Assembly: GCA_003991915.1 (NCBI GenBank)
Contig: RQTK01000086.1
Coordinates: forward strand, 1-64,000
Direction: 5' to 3'
Source: Elysia chlorotica
Taxonomy: Eukaryota > Mollusca > Gastropoda > Plakobranchidae
DNA: 64,000 bases
Part shown: positions 50,439 to 63,744 of the stretch, one piece after another
Position numbering within the stretch: the first letter of the stretch is position 1
How the letters are laid out: each line of letters begins with the position of its first letter
The notes under the pieces: model-generated
Seen by the model: the letters and a program-made list of their open reading frames with translations, nothing else
What the model was told of the DNA's origin: nothing
Database searches by the model: none
Program-made: the position numbers and the translations under genes

Positions 50439-53400
50439 GTAAGAGTTCATATCTGACAACATCAGATCAAAGAAAGTGTAAATTCTGGTTGCTTGTATAT
50501 ACAATATTGTTTCGCGTGTAAATACCATTTTTCTGTGAGATAGTGTGCGCTGCTAAGAACAAAATTGAATGTAAACCTTCCACTTCATGGATACATTGTT
50601 AAAAAAAATTATAGAATTATCAGGAGAGCATTATATTTATGAGAGAAATAAAAAAGCAATAAAAACATGTTTTCTCCGAATATTGTAAGTTAAAAAAATA
50701 TAAATGTTAATATCAAAGTTTTAAAAGGATCGAGTAGTGATTCTATTATATCTGTGGTAATTAGGATATTTTAATAAGCAAAAAAAATACTAAATGTTTC
50801 GTGGTGGAAATGTTTCTAACGTGCTTGATTTATTTCATGAAAGATATAAATTATACAACTAATAAACATTATTTTATATGCACCAGCCACTGTACAGCTT
50901 ACAAACACAACAAAAAATATCAGGCTTTAAGAGCTTGTTTTTCACCATAGAGAAAGCTCCAAGGTCCAATATCGTCCTTTGCAGCGTTTCTGCAACGCAA
51001 GTAAAATCCTTTTAGGTTGGCATTGTGCCATTTCCTTCCTCTACACTTGGCCAACGTCAAGAAAATGTATTACCTCCCCTACCTATGATAACGTGGATAA
51101 AACAAGATAATTGCCAACTAAGACCGTTCTATTTTCTCTTCTATCTCCTAGTTGTGTGCAGCATGCGTAGGCTCTCGGGAATTCATTTCTCTTGAAGTGT
51201 GTAAATCGCTGATGTGTTCATTAAAGTTCCTTCATGTGTGTGTAAAGCTGTACTGCTACCAAAAAAAGCTAATACTCCGAGCAAACATCTTTGAAAACTT
51301 TTTAAAGTGGTTATCCATAGATCGATATATTGTAATTCTTCAGCTGTTTTGTTTAAACAATCTCTCTAAATCTGAATTAACATGCATCGCATTTAGAATC
51401 TAATTTTATTTATAATATCTGCTTTATCTCTATTTTTCGACTCTAAGACTTGTGTGAAAGTCTTATCTATATGGTGAGAAAAGGATGGAGGGCTGAATCT
51501 ATTGGTTATGAGTCCGTCAAAGTAATGCGGATTCCTCTGTGTCATACGCGTTGATTGCAAGATAGCTTATGACATCAACACATCCGTTCATATGATTACA
51601 GTATACGCTATATTATACTGACTATTTAGAGAGTGACAAATTTAAATCGTTCACTTTTTGGAAGACTTGTTTTCATTAAGTAATTAACAAATTTGACAAT
51701 ACAAATATTTTGTTTGCTACAAAGTGCAGCTAAAGGAACATCAAGGTACAATTTTTTTTTTTCAGTAGTTTCTTTGCAGTTTTTAACTAAAAGGAGTGCG
51801 TAAATAATGTGACCGAGATAAAAGAACGACAACCCTGTTTGTCATTTGTGTAACCATTAATTAGTCTTTTTAGTTCCCCTTTTCCTCGTATACAGGCATG
51901 GCGAACAAGCCTCTATAAGTCTATTCTAGCGAAAATTTCTGTAATTTTCCTCTGTATATGCTCTTAACGCAAAAAGAATGCTCTGAAATTTAATAGCACC
52001 ATATGGCTGCTTTCCGCTGAACTGCAATAATAACGTCAACACTGTACCTCACACACTGTTAATAAGTGTATAATAACTGCAACGAATTGGGGGTTGTTTG
52101 TTTTTTTGTTATTGCGTTATACAGGAAGGGTAATTCTCAGCTTTTGAAAAGTGTTTGTACACATGTTTCCTTAATATAGCCCAAAAGACTAGTTATGTGG
52201 AAAAGAGTATAACATGCAGACAAGTGGTACTTCCGATAATAATATGTTGTTTGTTTTTTCCTTATCTGATGCAACAATAAATTTGTTTAGCATTTTAGTC
52301 ACAAAGATATTAAACACAGAATACAATAATTTATTACCTATTTGTCTCTTTAACTGCCGACTTCACCTCTGTTTTGCACGAATACACTTAACACAGAATT
52401 GCCGACTTGCCCTTTATTTTGCTTTTTTTTTTTTGCGAGATGAGAATAATTGTTTAATAAATGAAACTGCCTTGTCGCAGTAGCTACTTATCGTCTCCAT
52501 TGAGTTATGGGCTTACATTTTGCTATTATTTCTATTGGTTTTGATGATGTTGCTATTGTTTGTTGTCGATGTTGTTTTGTTGTTGTTATTTTATATCTTT
52601 ATGATTGTAAGTCTTTAAAATTATATAATTTATAAACATTATTGTCATTGTTGTTTGCACTGTCAGAAGCACTAAACTAATCTTTTTTACACTCGTTTGT
52701 TACCTACGCGAACTTTAAGATAAATTATGTATATATAATATGTATTATGAGTTAGGCGGCACTAAAATGTCGTTTTTTAAGGAAAAAGCAAGGGTCGCAT
52801 CAATGTTTAACCATTTAAAAACCACCGATAGATGAAGTTGTAATTTAATTTTATCTCTACTAAATTTTCTGGGGTTTTTATCCTTTATTTTTTTGTCTTT
52901 TCTAGCGCCAAATCATGGCTTTTTGTTTGGTCGACTGGGTATTCAATGTGTGTAACTACCACCCTCTAAGTATTAAGAAAAATTGACCTTTTGGTTTTAT
53001 CCTTTCTCGTGTGAGCTTTAATGTGCCAGTACCTCAGTCGGTTAGTTCTCAGCACTGACGAAAAAGAGGCTCGGAGTTCATATCTTAGCCGGTGTCCGCA
53101 TCTTTGTGTAGGATTCTATTAGGAAACAAATTATAAACGAAACAAAGAGACAGGGCCGTTTAAAGCTGTTCGTCAACACAAGGGCCTTACTGTGCTTGTA
53201 TGAGGTCCCATGTCACAATGCTGAGTGTTAGGGCTGTGGGTTGCGTCCCTTAGTCACTCACTAACATTAAAGACTAGGTTTATGTAATAATTATTTTAAG
53301 CAATTTTGGTTCGTAGGTGTAAGAAGATTTTTTGGTTGTTTGGTTTTATGTTTGAAGTGAATTTTCAATATTATTTTGGTAGATATATTGTTAAGATTTG

Positions 53401-55224
53401 TTTGTTTGCTGAACATTTGAAAGCTCATACTCATAATCCCATGTTACCTTTGTAGTCAGTGTATAAAAACTTGTGCTTCAAGCCGATCATTGACAATTGG
53501 TTGAACAGTCTAAAATTAGTATTTATTTTTAAACTCCACTCTTTATCTTGATGAACTGCTCAATGAATTTCAAGTTTTAAATAGTTTAATGTTAAAACGT
53601 CTTAATTTGAAGCCCTAGATCATTTTCTTAAATCGAAGCTATATGAATTCGTTCTGGGTTTTTACATTCCATGATTCTTCATTTAACTGCAATTTTGATG
53701 GAGATTATGCAATATAATTAATAGTTAAAGTATTTTTTAATCCCACAATGCCTTCTCAAATCGATCTTGTTTCTAAATATTTGTCCTGTGCAGGGTACAA
53801 AGGGCCGCTACTCCACCAACTCTCCCAGCAGCGCCATGCCGATGAGACGGCGCACACCAGTGATGGTAGTTCCCAGCCGGAGCCACGCCTACTGTGAGTA
53901 CATGTACATGTAGCAGCATTGTTTAGTGCAGTAGGGTGGGTGGGTTGGTTGGTGGGTTGGTTGGTCTCAGGCGATCAACTTCAGCAACTAGGCTATATCG
54001 TGGACGGATCCCAAGACTAAAGTCTGCCACACAGAATCAGGGCTGGGATACCAGGAGTCCTGTCTAAACCAGTCACACTGTACTGACGCCAAACCAACTA
54101 ATTGGGTCAAAAATCCGACAAATAAATTTGCTTGGTCGTAATTGCTAACTGGAAACCTCCCGATTTGGAGCCCAATGCTTCGCCGTTTGTGCCAGCTCGC
54201 TCTATGCGATAGTGATCATGGACTCTCAGTTCGACGAAACAACACCGACTGAACTGTCGGCCTACTGTTTTGTCAAAGTGCGTTCATAGTAGTACTGTAT
54301 GGCACAGTTAAGAAAGGCAAATCATTCATCAGTTACAGGTTTCAGTTTTTACTTTTTCAAAATTCATATTTATTTTGTGTTTTTAGCGTCTCCGGGTAGT
54401 TGTAAATATAATTATGACAGAGATAGATAAAGAGAGAGGGGTGGCTCCAATAGCTCAATATAAAACTACCAAATTATGGGATCATTGTGGAGTCTGATTT
54501 CATAGATGCTGGACAATCAAATCAGAGGGTGAACAATTCCGATTTCGTTTTGTTAGGTCCTTCATAAGTCCTGTACACTAATTAAAATTCAATGGTAATG
54601 TGTGTCAGTGTGTATAAGTTGAGAAAAGGTACACACCTTTATGTGAATTGAGAAAGATGTATTAGTTTGCATTGTTCAATCGTTATAGTATTGAAGAGGC
54701 TTTCAGCTCTCTGGAAACACTTTTTCCATTGTTATTTTTAAAAAAGACAAAGCGGAAAAGAAAGAAATAAAGACAACAAAGACACAGATTGATATAATTA
54801 TACAGAAAGACGGACAGACACAAACAGGGGCATTCCGGTAGATACAGGTAAATAGACAGGTATATGAGATGGATGGGCTTAAGAGGAGACATGCAGACAA
54901 ACAGATCCATAGGAAGACAAATAGTCGAATGTTGAAGACATATATAGAGATGTATAGAAACGGGCAAACATAAAGGGGCAAAACGATAATATATTACCAT
55001 TTAAAAACCTACAATGCCAACTGACCTCATGTTCCATACATTCTCTTCTTCCCCAGCGTCTCCCCGTCATGACTACGGCATCGAGGACAGCATCCACCGG
55101 GCAGACTTCCTTTCGAGCGCCGTCCTGGAGGACACGTATGACGCGGCCGCCCGCTCCAGGGGCAAAGACATGGACCTCCTGAGGAACGTCAACTCCGCCA
55201 TCGTGAGTAGCCGCCTGCTGCAAT

Positions 55225-55290
<66 letters not shown>

Positions 55291-58200
55291 GTGTACTCTT
55301 CCTGGTCCTGCAGTTTTCTCTGTTCTCTCTGTTTTTCCCCATCTCCTAGCGTCAAGTACAACGGACCCCTTTTTAGTTAGTAAAGTGGTTGCCCCCCAAA
55401 TAGTATCGTATGTAACAAACAGGCAAAAAAAGTGACTGATGCTTTATCTCAAACTCAAAGACGAGGAGAGGGGTATGGGTCTAGCGTAGAGTATAAAAAG
55501 TTCCTTTTTTAGTTACTACAGTTGTTATTCATCAACACTCTATCTATAAAAGTTATCGTATTATTATGGTGTTGAAAAAACAAACAAATATAAAAAGAGT
55601 TTTTGAGGCGTCATTTGAAGGACAAAGAGCGGGGAATGGGGTCTTGGGAAGGAGCTAGAAAGGCACCTAAAGCTGTACCAATTTGGCCGGTGTTATGGGG
55701 AACTGTAACTTTTCTGCAATCATAATAGCGTGGACTCTCAACTTATTTGACTTTCAATTCGTTTTTTTTTTTCTGCGGTAATAAATAATAAAAATGTGTC
55801 GAATTATATTTTAATTACAAAATAGGTGCTGCTCTATAACAAAATGGTACCATGATTATAAATCTTTTTTCTCTTAAATTGCACTTTTAATATTAAGTTA
55901 CTATGGCGGGGATAGTGTGGTTCGGGCTTGGGATGTGTATGTTCATCGTAATTTATGGCCATTGTATTATCATTTTATTCTTTCTGTAGATGTGAAAGCT
56001 CTTTGGTTTTAAAAAAAATGCCAAATATGTGTAAAAAAAAAAAATTAATTGTCTATACATTTGTGGAATAGCATTGACATAAAAATGATAAATATTATGT
56101 GTCAGTGTTTCTTTCATTCATATAATCACGTAACTCTGCATAGATCTTGTTCATTTTTTTCATATTGCATTTAATCGAACCACCAGCAATCATATCCCAC
56201 TCTATCATTACCTTTCTCTTTTAAATTTACCTTATTGTCCATACAACTTTTTATCAATCTGTTTCAAACATAATTTTATATTGGAATATGTTCATATTGT
56301 TGTCTTTTTCCTTTAATTTTGAAAAGACTTTTTATTCATTCCATCATTCTTTTGACAGGTATTGACTTAAGTCTATGATTTAATTCTGGACATTTTTTTC
56401 TAAAATTATATGTCCCCACACTTCTCTTTTTCCCGAGGTGTTTGAAGTCCTCCACAGATCTCAGCTTAAACAGGTGTCCTTGTATTTGTTAGGTTTTTAG
56501 AGTATTCATCTATTTACCTCTTATTTTGCCTGTTGAGAAGAACAAAAAGGTATATGAACATCCTATGGATGGACTTTTGTTAAGGTGTGACGCAATGTAA
56601 AGGCATACAATTATTTTGGTGTATAATCTGAACAGAAGACAGTGGCGACATGTTGCAATCGCATAATGACATTTTATGAAATGTTTACATCCTTAATAAG
56701 TGTCACATTTTTACCACTTACAAAATTTATATGTTCATAATTTTTCTTTTTTTTTCGTTTTCTTTTTCTTTCCTGTTTTCATTCCTTTACTCTACCCATT
56801 TCATTCTTTGTTCGTTTTTCCCCTGAGGGTTAAAGTATTTTAGTCAACGTCGATATCAATTTAAAATTTGATTTACCTTTCCAATGCTTGTGTGTAGGTG
56901 GATACCACCACCCTTTCATTTATGAGAAACATTTTTCCCTTCAAAGTTTAATTCCTGAGTTATTGCGGTTCAGCCACTGGTTGCGTTGCTTTTTTTTTTT
57001 TTTTTTAAAGAAAGTTCCAGACTACCCTTTTTATTCAAAGTTCATTAACAGTGATGTAAAATTTTAGAAAAATCCACAAAGAATTCTGTTTATTCGCTTT
57101 TTTCCCTCTCGTTGTGTTACCTCTTTCTGTTGATTTCACTTACCGATGTGATTTAAACAAACAAACTGTACCTTCTAAATATCCAATACACATTTTAAAA
57201 AAAGTTGTGTCAGTTTCCGTCTAACCTGCATTAGCCGTTAATATGACTTGTCGTGGTTTCAACAACTATAGTAAAAAGCGGTAAAAGCGTATTTATTTGA
57301 ATGACAGCATATGCATACAAAATCTAAATTTTGTTTTGATTTCCACAAAGCGTTTGCATTTGTCGGGTTGGTTTTATGTTTATAATTAGTCAACGCAGAA
57401 CTCTATTGTGTTCTCTCTGTCACATTGTAATAAATCATGAAATAAATTATGATGTTATTTGACATGGTAATGCATATGGATATCCCTTTCCAATATCTTT
57501 ATAACATTATTCTGAACAGGTTTCCCCTTTCTTCTTTAGATAGTTTGGGTGGGGGGGAGGTTTGTTACGGTGGGTAAAGTAGAAAGCAGTTAAGTTCATC
57601 TAAAAAATCTTTGACATAAAAGAAAAGGGAAGAGGATTTTTCTGAACACGATTCACCATCTCATTAAAATAGTTACCAGGTAATTTAGATTTTTTGTTAT
57701 CAATAGTATTATACTCGAGATTAACGTTGCGTAAGATAGTTCGAAACTTAAAAACATGGCATCAAACTAGATCAGCTTCTCCAAGGCAAATAAAAAAGAG
57801 ACCTTTTTTTCACGGGGTGGAGACCAAGGGGGCTGTAGGATCCGTTACACGAGGAAAGGTCAACGATGATACGTCTACCTTAATATAGATAGATACGTCA
57901 TCTTTCACGTATAGATTCCTTTCTCATAACTTAAACATCCCACTTGGTGTTCCCGTCGTGTCGTCATTCAACAAAGCAGCGGCCGTCCAGAGCTAGCAGT
58001 CCCAGCTACCGTCACCGCTACCATACCCTGCCCACGCCCGCTAAACGCTTCCACTCCCTGCCTCAGACGGACCGCAAAAGCTACAGCAGCACCTCCAAGA
58101 CCTCCCTCTCGCCCAGCACTGGAGCTGTCGTGTCCTATCGTCGCCTCAACAAGAAATCTCCTTCATCTTACGACGACGACTTACCGTCGCCCTCATCACT

Positions 58201-61200
58201 TCTCTCTTCGAAAATATCAAGCTATTTGAGAGGATCGTCAGTTCCGCCGCGTCCTCTGCCCAGTGGCGTCGCCTCTAATGTTAATTACAAGTCTATGTTG
58301 AGCAGCTCACCCCGTGACGACATACGCTCTCATAAGACATACTCAAATCTCGCGATGGACCCTTCGGTGGCGAGATTACTCAGTAAACCCGTGGACAGTG
58401 GGTACACTTCAGACTACGACTCTGGGGCTCTCGTGTCTCAATACAGGGCTCTACCATCACGTTACGCCTCTAGTACCAGCGCCGCTTATGACTACGGCAG
58501 TGATGAGGAAGATGAGGATGGCTACGTACCATACCAGCGTAAATACCGCTTCATTAGGGGATCAGCTGTCAACTCCGGTGATGACGGGAAACCTGATTAT
58601 GAATCAGATGACGACTATGAGTCTTACGGTACGTATACGTGCCCCCGTCCCTCTAACTACCCCCTGCTCAAACTAAGTTCTTACGATGGTGATTATGACG
58701 GCTCCTATGACGCAGACATGGCACCGATGTACGATTACGTGCCGTTTGGCCCATCCAAGCATGGCATCTTTGAGTTGACACACCACGGGAGAGACGCTGA
58801 CAGTGACGCCACCGACTACCCTTCCCTATCATTACCCAGCACGTCAGTTGCCTACCTGCCCCCTGCTCCCAGTGTGACCCCCCTGAGTTCTGCCGTGAGC
58901 CTGCCCTCTCCCGTGATCGACTCCCTGGTGAGCAGCACTGCGGCCAAGGCGCGCCAGATCCTGCAGGACTCGGGCTCCAGCCTGCCAGACTACAAGGACG
59001 CCAGCCTCGTGCTCAGCGTGGAGGGCAGCGCCGTCTCAGAGGACGGCAAGAACCGATACGGCTTCCGCTACTACCCGCCGCCCATCCCGCTTAAAGGAGG
59101 CGGAGCCAGCTTAGGCCTGGACGAACGGATTCTAGGGATCGTGCCGCCCATGTCCGGAGCAAGCCCAGCCGACTCCTTCCTCACCGGGTACCTGGAAAGG
59201 CTGCGCAACATCCGCGCCGACACCCGAGACCACGTCGACAGGGGAGACTACGCGCGTGGCCGCAGTGTCGCTCCGATCACGTACAGCTCTACCCCGTCTT
59301 ACCGCTCGTCCTCCCCTTACCACCACCCATACCCCTCCGCCGAGAGGTACACCTCCCCCTACTCCTACTCGTCTCCCCCGTCAGTATCCATGGCGACGCT
59401 GTCGTCCCCATATTCCCACAGCACCATTCATGTGCCCGTCCACCTCTCAGGCCGTTCCACCAGCGTGCCGGTGTCGTCCTACCGCTCGCGGCCGCGGGAC
59501 GGCGTGTCGCACCGGGTGGACGTGTACCCCCTGGTGGAGAGCGAGGCCCGCCTGCCCGCAGGACGCCAGCTCCAGATGACCCGTGGTAGCGCTGGCATCT
59601 CTCCCGAGAAGCTTACTGTGCTTGAGAAGATTAATATTAAGGTAATTTTACTGGCAACGTCCCGAAGGAAACAATATATCCCTAGGTAAACCATACTCTA
59701 TAGACACAAATATTGGAGTTTCATCGTAACTTGTCATGCTTAGAAACTGTATACATACATTATTTTACTTTATAAGATGTAACTTCATAATGTGAATCAT
59801 TAGGAAAGTTGTATTGTTACAAAGGCAATAGAAAATATTGGGAAAAAAGAACACCACTGTATAGCCTTTGAATATTGTTGGTTTAAGCTGACTTTAATAT
59901 CTAAACATGTAAAAAAAAAGATGAAAATATATAATAATTAATATACCTTTTTTAGTTTTAATTTGTTTTATAACGTTATAATTTGAAACTATAACAACTT
60001 CTGAACTGCCTATTTCGGCGATCGTTAAATTTTCAAATCGGTGAACATATTGTCGGTGCAGAACGGCCATACTTATTTTCAGTGGCCATTAACCTACATT
60101 ATGTCTGTTTCAACTGACGTCGAATTTTATTATACGGAGTATGTAAAGATTATTTCTAAAAAGAATAGTATTTCCGAAAGTTTCTCCAACTCCATAGGCA
60201 TAGTGTCGCCTCAGGTGTATGGTATCTTATCTCATTTCTTAATTACTCTAAATCTTTAGTATTTAAAAAAAGACAGGACATTATACAACTAAGGTGACAA
60301 ATTGGTAGACTATTTTTGTCGAAATAGGCAGTTTCAGTGTTAACCTGTTACTTTCAAGCCAAACACCACACAACACACCGCAAGGAAAGCTCAAAACGGT
60401 CAAGCAAGATGCTCTGTTGTCTCCCATGGTACTGCATTTCGCATTTTTTTTCATCCCTGTTCGCTAATTGTGTCACGAGTGATGGTCTGACCCCGAGTCT
60501 TTTCTATATCGCCTTGTTCATTATTGTGTGATTCGCTTTTGGTTTTCTAGAGGGGTTATATATGGAGGGGATACTGTGTAATACCTGAAAGAAAAATTGA
60601 AACTATTAAGGCTATATAATATTGAGTTGGTAAAAGCGTGGCGTATTTTTTTATTATGATCTCATAGTAATAGTAGCGCTTAAATTTTATAGGTAAAAAA
60701 AAACATGTAACTTGTCTTTTTTATCGTGTGATTTTGTACTTTCCAAGTCTATTTTAAGATCAGTTTCAACTCCTGTTGTAAGGTTATGGTGCACTAAAAC
60801 AAGGTGTCTTCATTAAGGAACACTGCCTTACAGAGATCCATAACTGCACATAGGAAATCTACTGGACGATGATGTCAACACATTTGGGATTTAACAAACA
60901 ATTTTAGTAATACTCAGTTTAAGCGCGTTGCATTTTGGTGTGGCGCTTGTCAGCATCGCTTCTCTATTTGTTTCCTTTCTTTGGCAATTAAATGTTTTGT
61001 GCTATGGTAAACGTTTTCCCTCGTGATCCCCATTTCTTCATAACACTTTTCTTTACCTGTGGCTACGTTGGAGATGGATCAGGAGAAGATTTGCTCATAT
61101 ATCTACAGTCTATTGTTCTTCGACATTTTCCTATTAAGCGTGAAATCGTGTATATGATCAGTAAGATCTCTCTTCGTTTGTCAGCGCATGCTTTAACATA

Positions 61201-63744
61201 GTTTTAGAGACTTTGAAGATGGTTCAGAACAAAGCAATGTCTTTAAAAAAAAAGTATAAAAGTAAGTATTCAATTTTTTGTTGCATTCATCGCTTGTCAG
61301 GGGTTTGTCATTTTTTTTGCCAGTAACCTTCTGCTCTCAAAATCAAGCAAAACCTAGAGATCTGTGGTGGACGTTTCATCCAATGTAAACTACCCGACTA
61401 ACTCTTCATTTCTTGAAAAGAATTTTTCCAGTCTCGCTGCAGTTATAGACCAGATCTTCATCCAGAACTTCTTCAGGGAAACACTGGTTTGTCTCTGCAG
61501 TTCTCTAACTATTAAATTAACCCGCAGATTTTGGTAAATATTTTTTTAAAGTCTTTTCACAATAAATTCTCTTTCGGCATGTATATTTACCTAAGCTTAT
61601 CATTGAAAAGTGAATTTTAAAAAAGACAATAGTTATCACTTGATCAGCAACTTGCAAATAATACAAAGTTCCTGGTTCCATATTAGTCTCAGATGAGAAA
61701 ATCTCACTTGTTAAAGACGTTGATACAGTCCCTAGAAGTGATGAAAAATTTACTAAATCATGCTTTGTACTAACTGAATGCTTTAAAGTATACAGTGTAA
61801 TTAATTGACATTAAGATTCAATGAAATAATGTTGGGGTTTATTTTCATGATCTTTGATAACTCAATAAACACTTGAGTTATACAAAAATAAAGTTCTGTT
61901 TAACCTCAGCCAACCAAACAATAATATTTCTACCCAAAGAAACTTATTTTTCAATCAACTACATTATAATGTTACAAAGGTAAGTCTTCAGGAAGGTTTT
62001 TGAATGACTAACCTTTTGTAAAAAAAACATTAGCACGATATACTTATTAATCTCGACCATACTTATTTCAATTCAATGTTGTATGGTATGTTGTGGTGTT
62101 TGTTTATCTGTATTGACGGTAGTGTTGAACTGTATTTTGATCTTAATCTCTCTTTTCGTCTTCTCCATGTTATATTTCCGCTTTGCTTTGCATGAATTTC
62201 TGACACAACTTGAACCATTGTGTGTGCGTCTTCTTTACAAACAGATTCACGGAGAGCAAAGTGATCATTTGGTACACGTATAGTTATTCTGGTTGCCATT
62301 GTGAAAAACATAAGCCAAGACCGACAATCCGCAAACGCCGCCGTCTTAACGAACGACTGTTTCGAGTTATGATTCTTACTTATATAGATTCTTTTTGGGT
62401 GTTTTTATTTTTTTAATTAATGGACTCCCACTTCACCGCCTAATTTGTTTCCATTGTGAAATGTGGTTTGTCAAAACCGATCATGCTGTTTCGATATGTA
62501 TTAATTTAGAGCATTTTGACTGCTCGGTACTGTAATGTTATTTCACGTTTCCTCTTTGTTATAATTATTTGTAGACAAAGCAACAGTGGCTGAATAAAGG
62601 AATTGACTTTGTACCACATATTGTTATCTTACAATACATTCTTTTATAACCGTTTTTTCCTACTTGGCCCGCCGATTTCCTATCTCAGAATGATATCACA
62701 TCTATGTCTTTTTCTCAGCTTATCTGATGCTTTTTGGACACTTCTTTGTCTATGTAAATTATTTTGTTTTTCAATCGTTTTTTGCCATGTATTGTTTTAC
62801 TCGAATCATTTTTTTTTTTCAAAATTTAACTTTTTGATATATTTTTTTTGCTGTGCGTTTACATATATTTGAAATAACTTGTAGCCCTATATTTCACCTA
62901 AGGTAAAACTATTGATATATCACGACTAACATAGAAAAACGACCATACCTTTTTTGTTTTTGTTCCTTATCTTTGTTTACACCTGTTTAGAATTCGAATT
63001 CTCATTTGCCTTAGTTTTATGAATAAAAAGAAAAGTAGCCATCGCATGTTCACTAGAGTGTTTATAGAAAATGTATATGATAGTATTGAACATGTATATT
63101 GTAAGGGAACCAATTGTTTAAACAGAAATGCATGCCTGCTTTCTTACCCCCTAAATATTACATATACTGTAGATATATTTTAATATTTGACTGATAGACA
63201 GCTTAGTCAAAATATGTTAGTGAACATTAAAACAATCAGTTATGCATGTCTCGAAAACACATAAAATCATTTTATACCTACCACCCACTTTTTTCCTTGT
63301 TAGTGTGAAACTATGTCTTATCAAGGATCACATGTTTAAAAACTACTATCATTAAAACATGGCTTCTCTTCACACTCATCTTTCTTGAGAGAAAAAAAAG
63401 TACATAATGGATTATCACTATCTGACTCTATGTCTAGTCCATCCATAACCATCCATCAGCAATATCCACCTAACCATTCCACAAGGAGTTTAAACACCCA
63501 GAATCCTTTCCCTAATTCTCTGCGTTTTCTAGAACCTTTTCCTCCCGTTTTTCCCCATCACACCCCCGTCTGTGCGGTGCCACACTGACCCACCCCTCAG
63601 ATCTCTACAGAGGTGCACGAGAGCCCAAAGTTTGCCGCGGTTAGCAGGCGAGTGCGGGCGTCCTCCGTCCCTCCACGGGCCACTTCCGTCCCTCCTTCAA
63701 CCCGCCCCCAGCAGGGCTACCACGCGCATGCTCAGAGGATCAAG
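50424..63744 (+). CDS. Ser/Tyr/Pro-rich disordered protein, function unknown, 3'-partial
   Basis: Five exons join in one frame: 50424-50438, 53794-53893, 55057-55202, 57980-59641 and 63601-63744, about 689 residues, with more to come. I do not recognise the family. The protein has no signal peptide and no membrane segment; it is rich in Ser, Tyr, Pro, Arg and Asp and looks disordered. Features: a basic N-terminus (RRRTPVMVVPSRSH), a possible SH3-binding VPPRPLPS at about 175-182, acidic Tyr-rich stretches (YDYGSDEEDEDGY at about 257-269, ESDDDYESY near 295), PPPIPLKGG, and SSVPPRATSVPPSTRP near the end. The composition suggests a cytoskeletal or adaptor protein with many phosphorylation sites; that is inference. 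High GC and Ser/Pro codons set the exons off from the AT-rich introns. Confidence 0.8.
53015..53280 (+). mobile_element. Possible SINE copy, sense
   Basis: A tRNA-like head (CCTCAGTCGGTTAGTTCTCA ... GGAGTTCATATC), a body with GAGGTCCCATGTC and an end at CACTAACATTAAAGAC. The boxes are weaker than in the copy at 12062. It may be a different family. Confidence 0.5.
53794..53893 (+). CDS. Second coding exon
   Basis: Acceptor CCTGTGCAG, donor ACT|GTGAGT. It encodes GTKGRYSTNSPSSAMPMRRR, then TPVMVVPSRSHAY. The 100-base exon exits in phase 1 and the next exon completes a Ser codon. Confidence 0.85.
53990..54220 (-). mobile_element. SINE copy, antisense
   Basis: On the - strand: an altered head, then GTCGGATTTTTGACCC, CAGTACAGTGTGACTGG and GCAGACTTTAGTCTTGGGATCC. 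It lies 100 bp past the second coding exon and matches the copies at 37978-38240 and 40310-40490 block by block. Confidence 0.65.
55057..55202 (+). CDS. Third coding exon
   Basis: Acceptor TTCTTCCCCAG, donor ATC|GTGAGT. It encodes SPRHDYGIEDSIHRADFLSS, AVLEDTYDAAARSRGKDMDL and LRNVNSAI. This is the most structured-looking part of the protein, with a possible amphipathic helix over the Ala/Arg-rich segment. A (CT)n array starts 22 bp after the donor. Confidence 0.88.
55225..55288. repeat. (CT)n microsatellite beside a splice donor
   Basis: About 32 pure CT units, only 22 bp downstream of the third coding exon. It is followed by CAGGTG, which looks like an acceptor after a perfect pyrimidine tract. 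Confidence 0.95.
55300..57979. other. Intron before the large exon, nothing recognised
   Basis: AT-rich sequence without a coding exon or identifiable element. It has scattered T runs (for example 56990-57006) only. Confidence 0.6.
57980..59641 (+). CDS. Large fourth coding exon (554 codons)
   Basis: Open over 1662 bases. The best acceptor is CATTCAACAAAGCAG at 57965-57979, which joins in phase 0 to the preceding exon (NSAI then RPSRASS); no ATG near the 5' end is needed. The donor is AAG|GTAATT at 59642. The exon holds nearly all of the Ser/Tyr/Pro-rich body: Arg/His-rich start (RHRYHTLPTPAKRFHSLP), VPPRPLPS, GYTSDYDSG, acidic Tyr clusters, PPPIPL, repeated SSPY/SYSSP words, and a final EKLTVLEKINIK. 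GC content rises toward its 3' end. Confidence 0.9.
59642..63600. other. Intron after the large exon, nothing recognised
   Basis: AT-rich, no element identified. Several 60-90 codon open frames here (for example 60041-60259, 62603-62872) have no coding character. Confidence 0.6.
63601..63744 (+). CDS. Fifth coding exon
   Basis: Acceptor CACCCCTCAG, entry in phase 0. It encodes ISTEVHESPKFAAVSRRV, then SSVPPRATSVPPSTRPQQ and HAQRIK. A GTATCC after AAG at 63745 could be the donor. The frame also stays open to the window end, so the exon may instead be longer. Confidence 0.75.
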
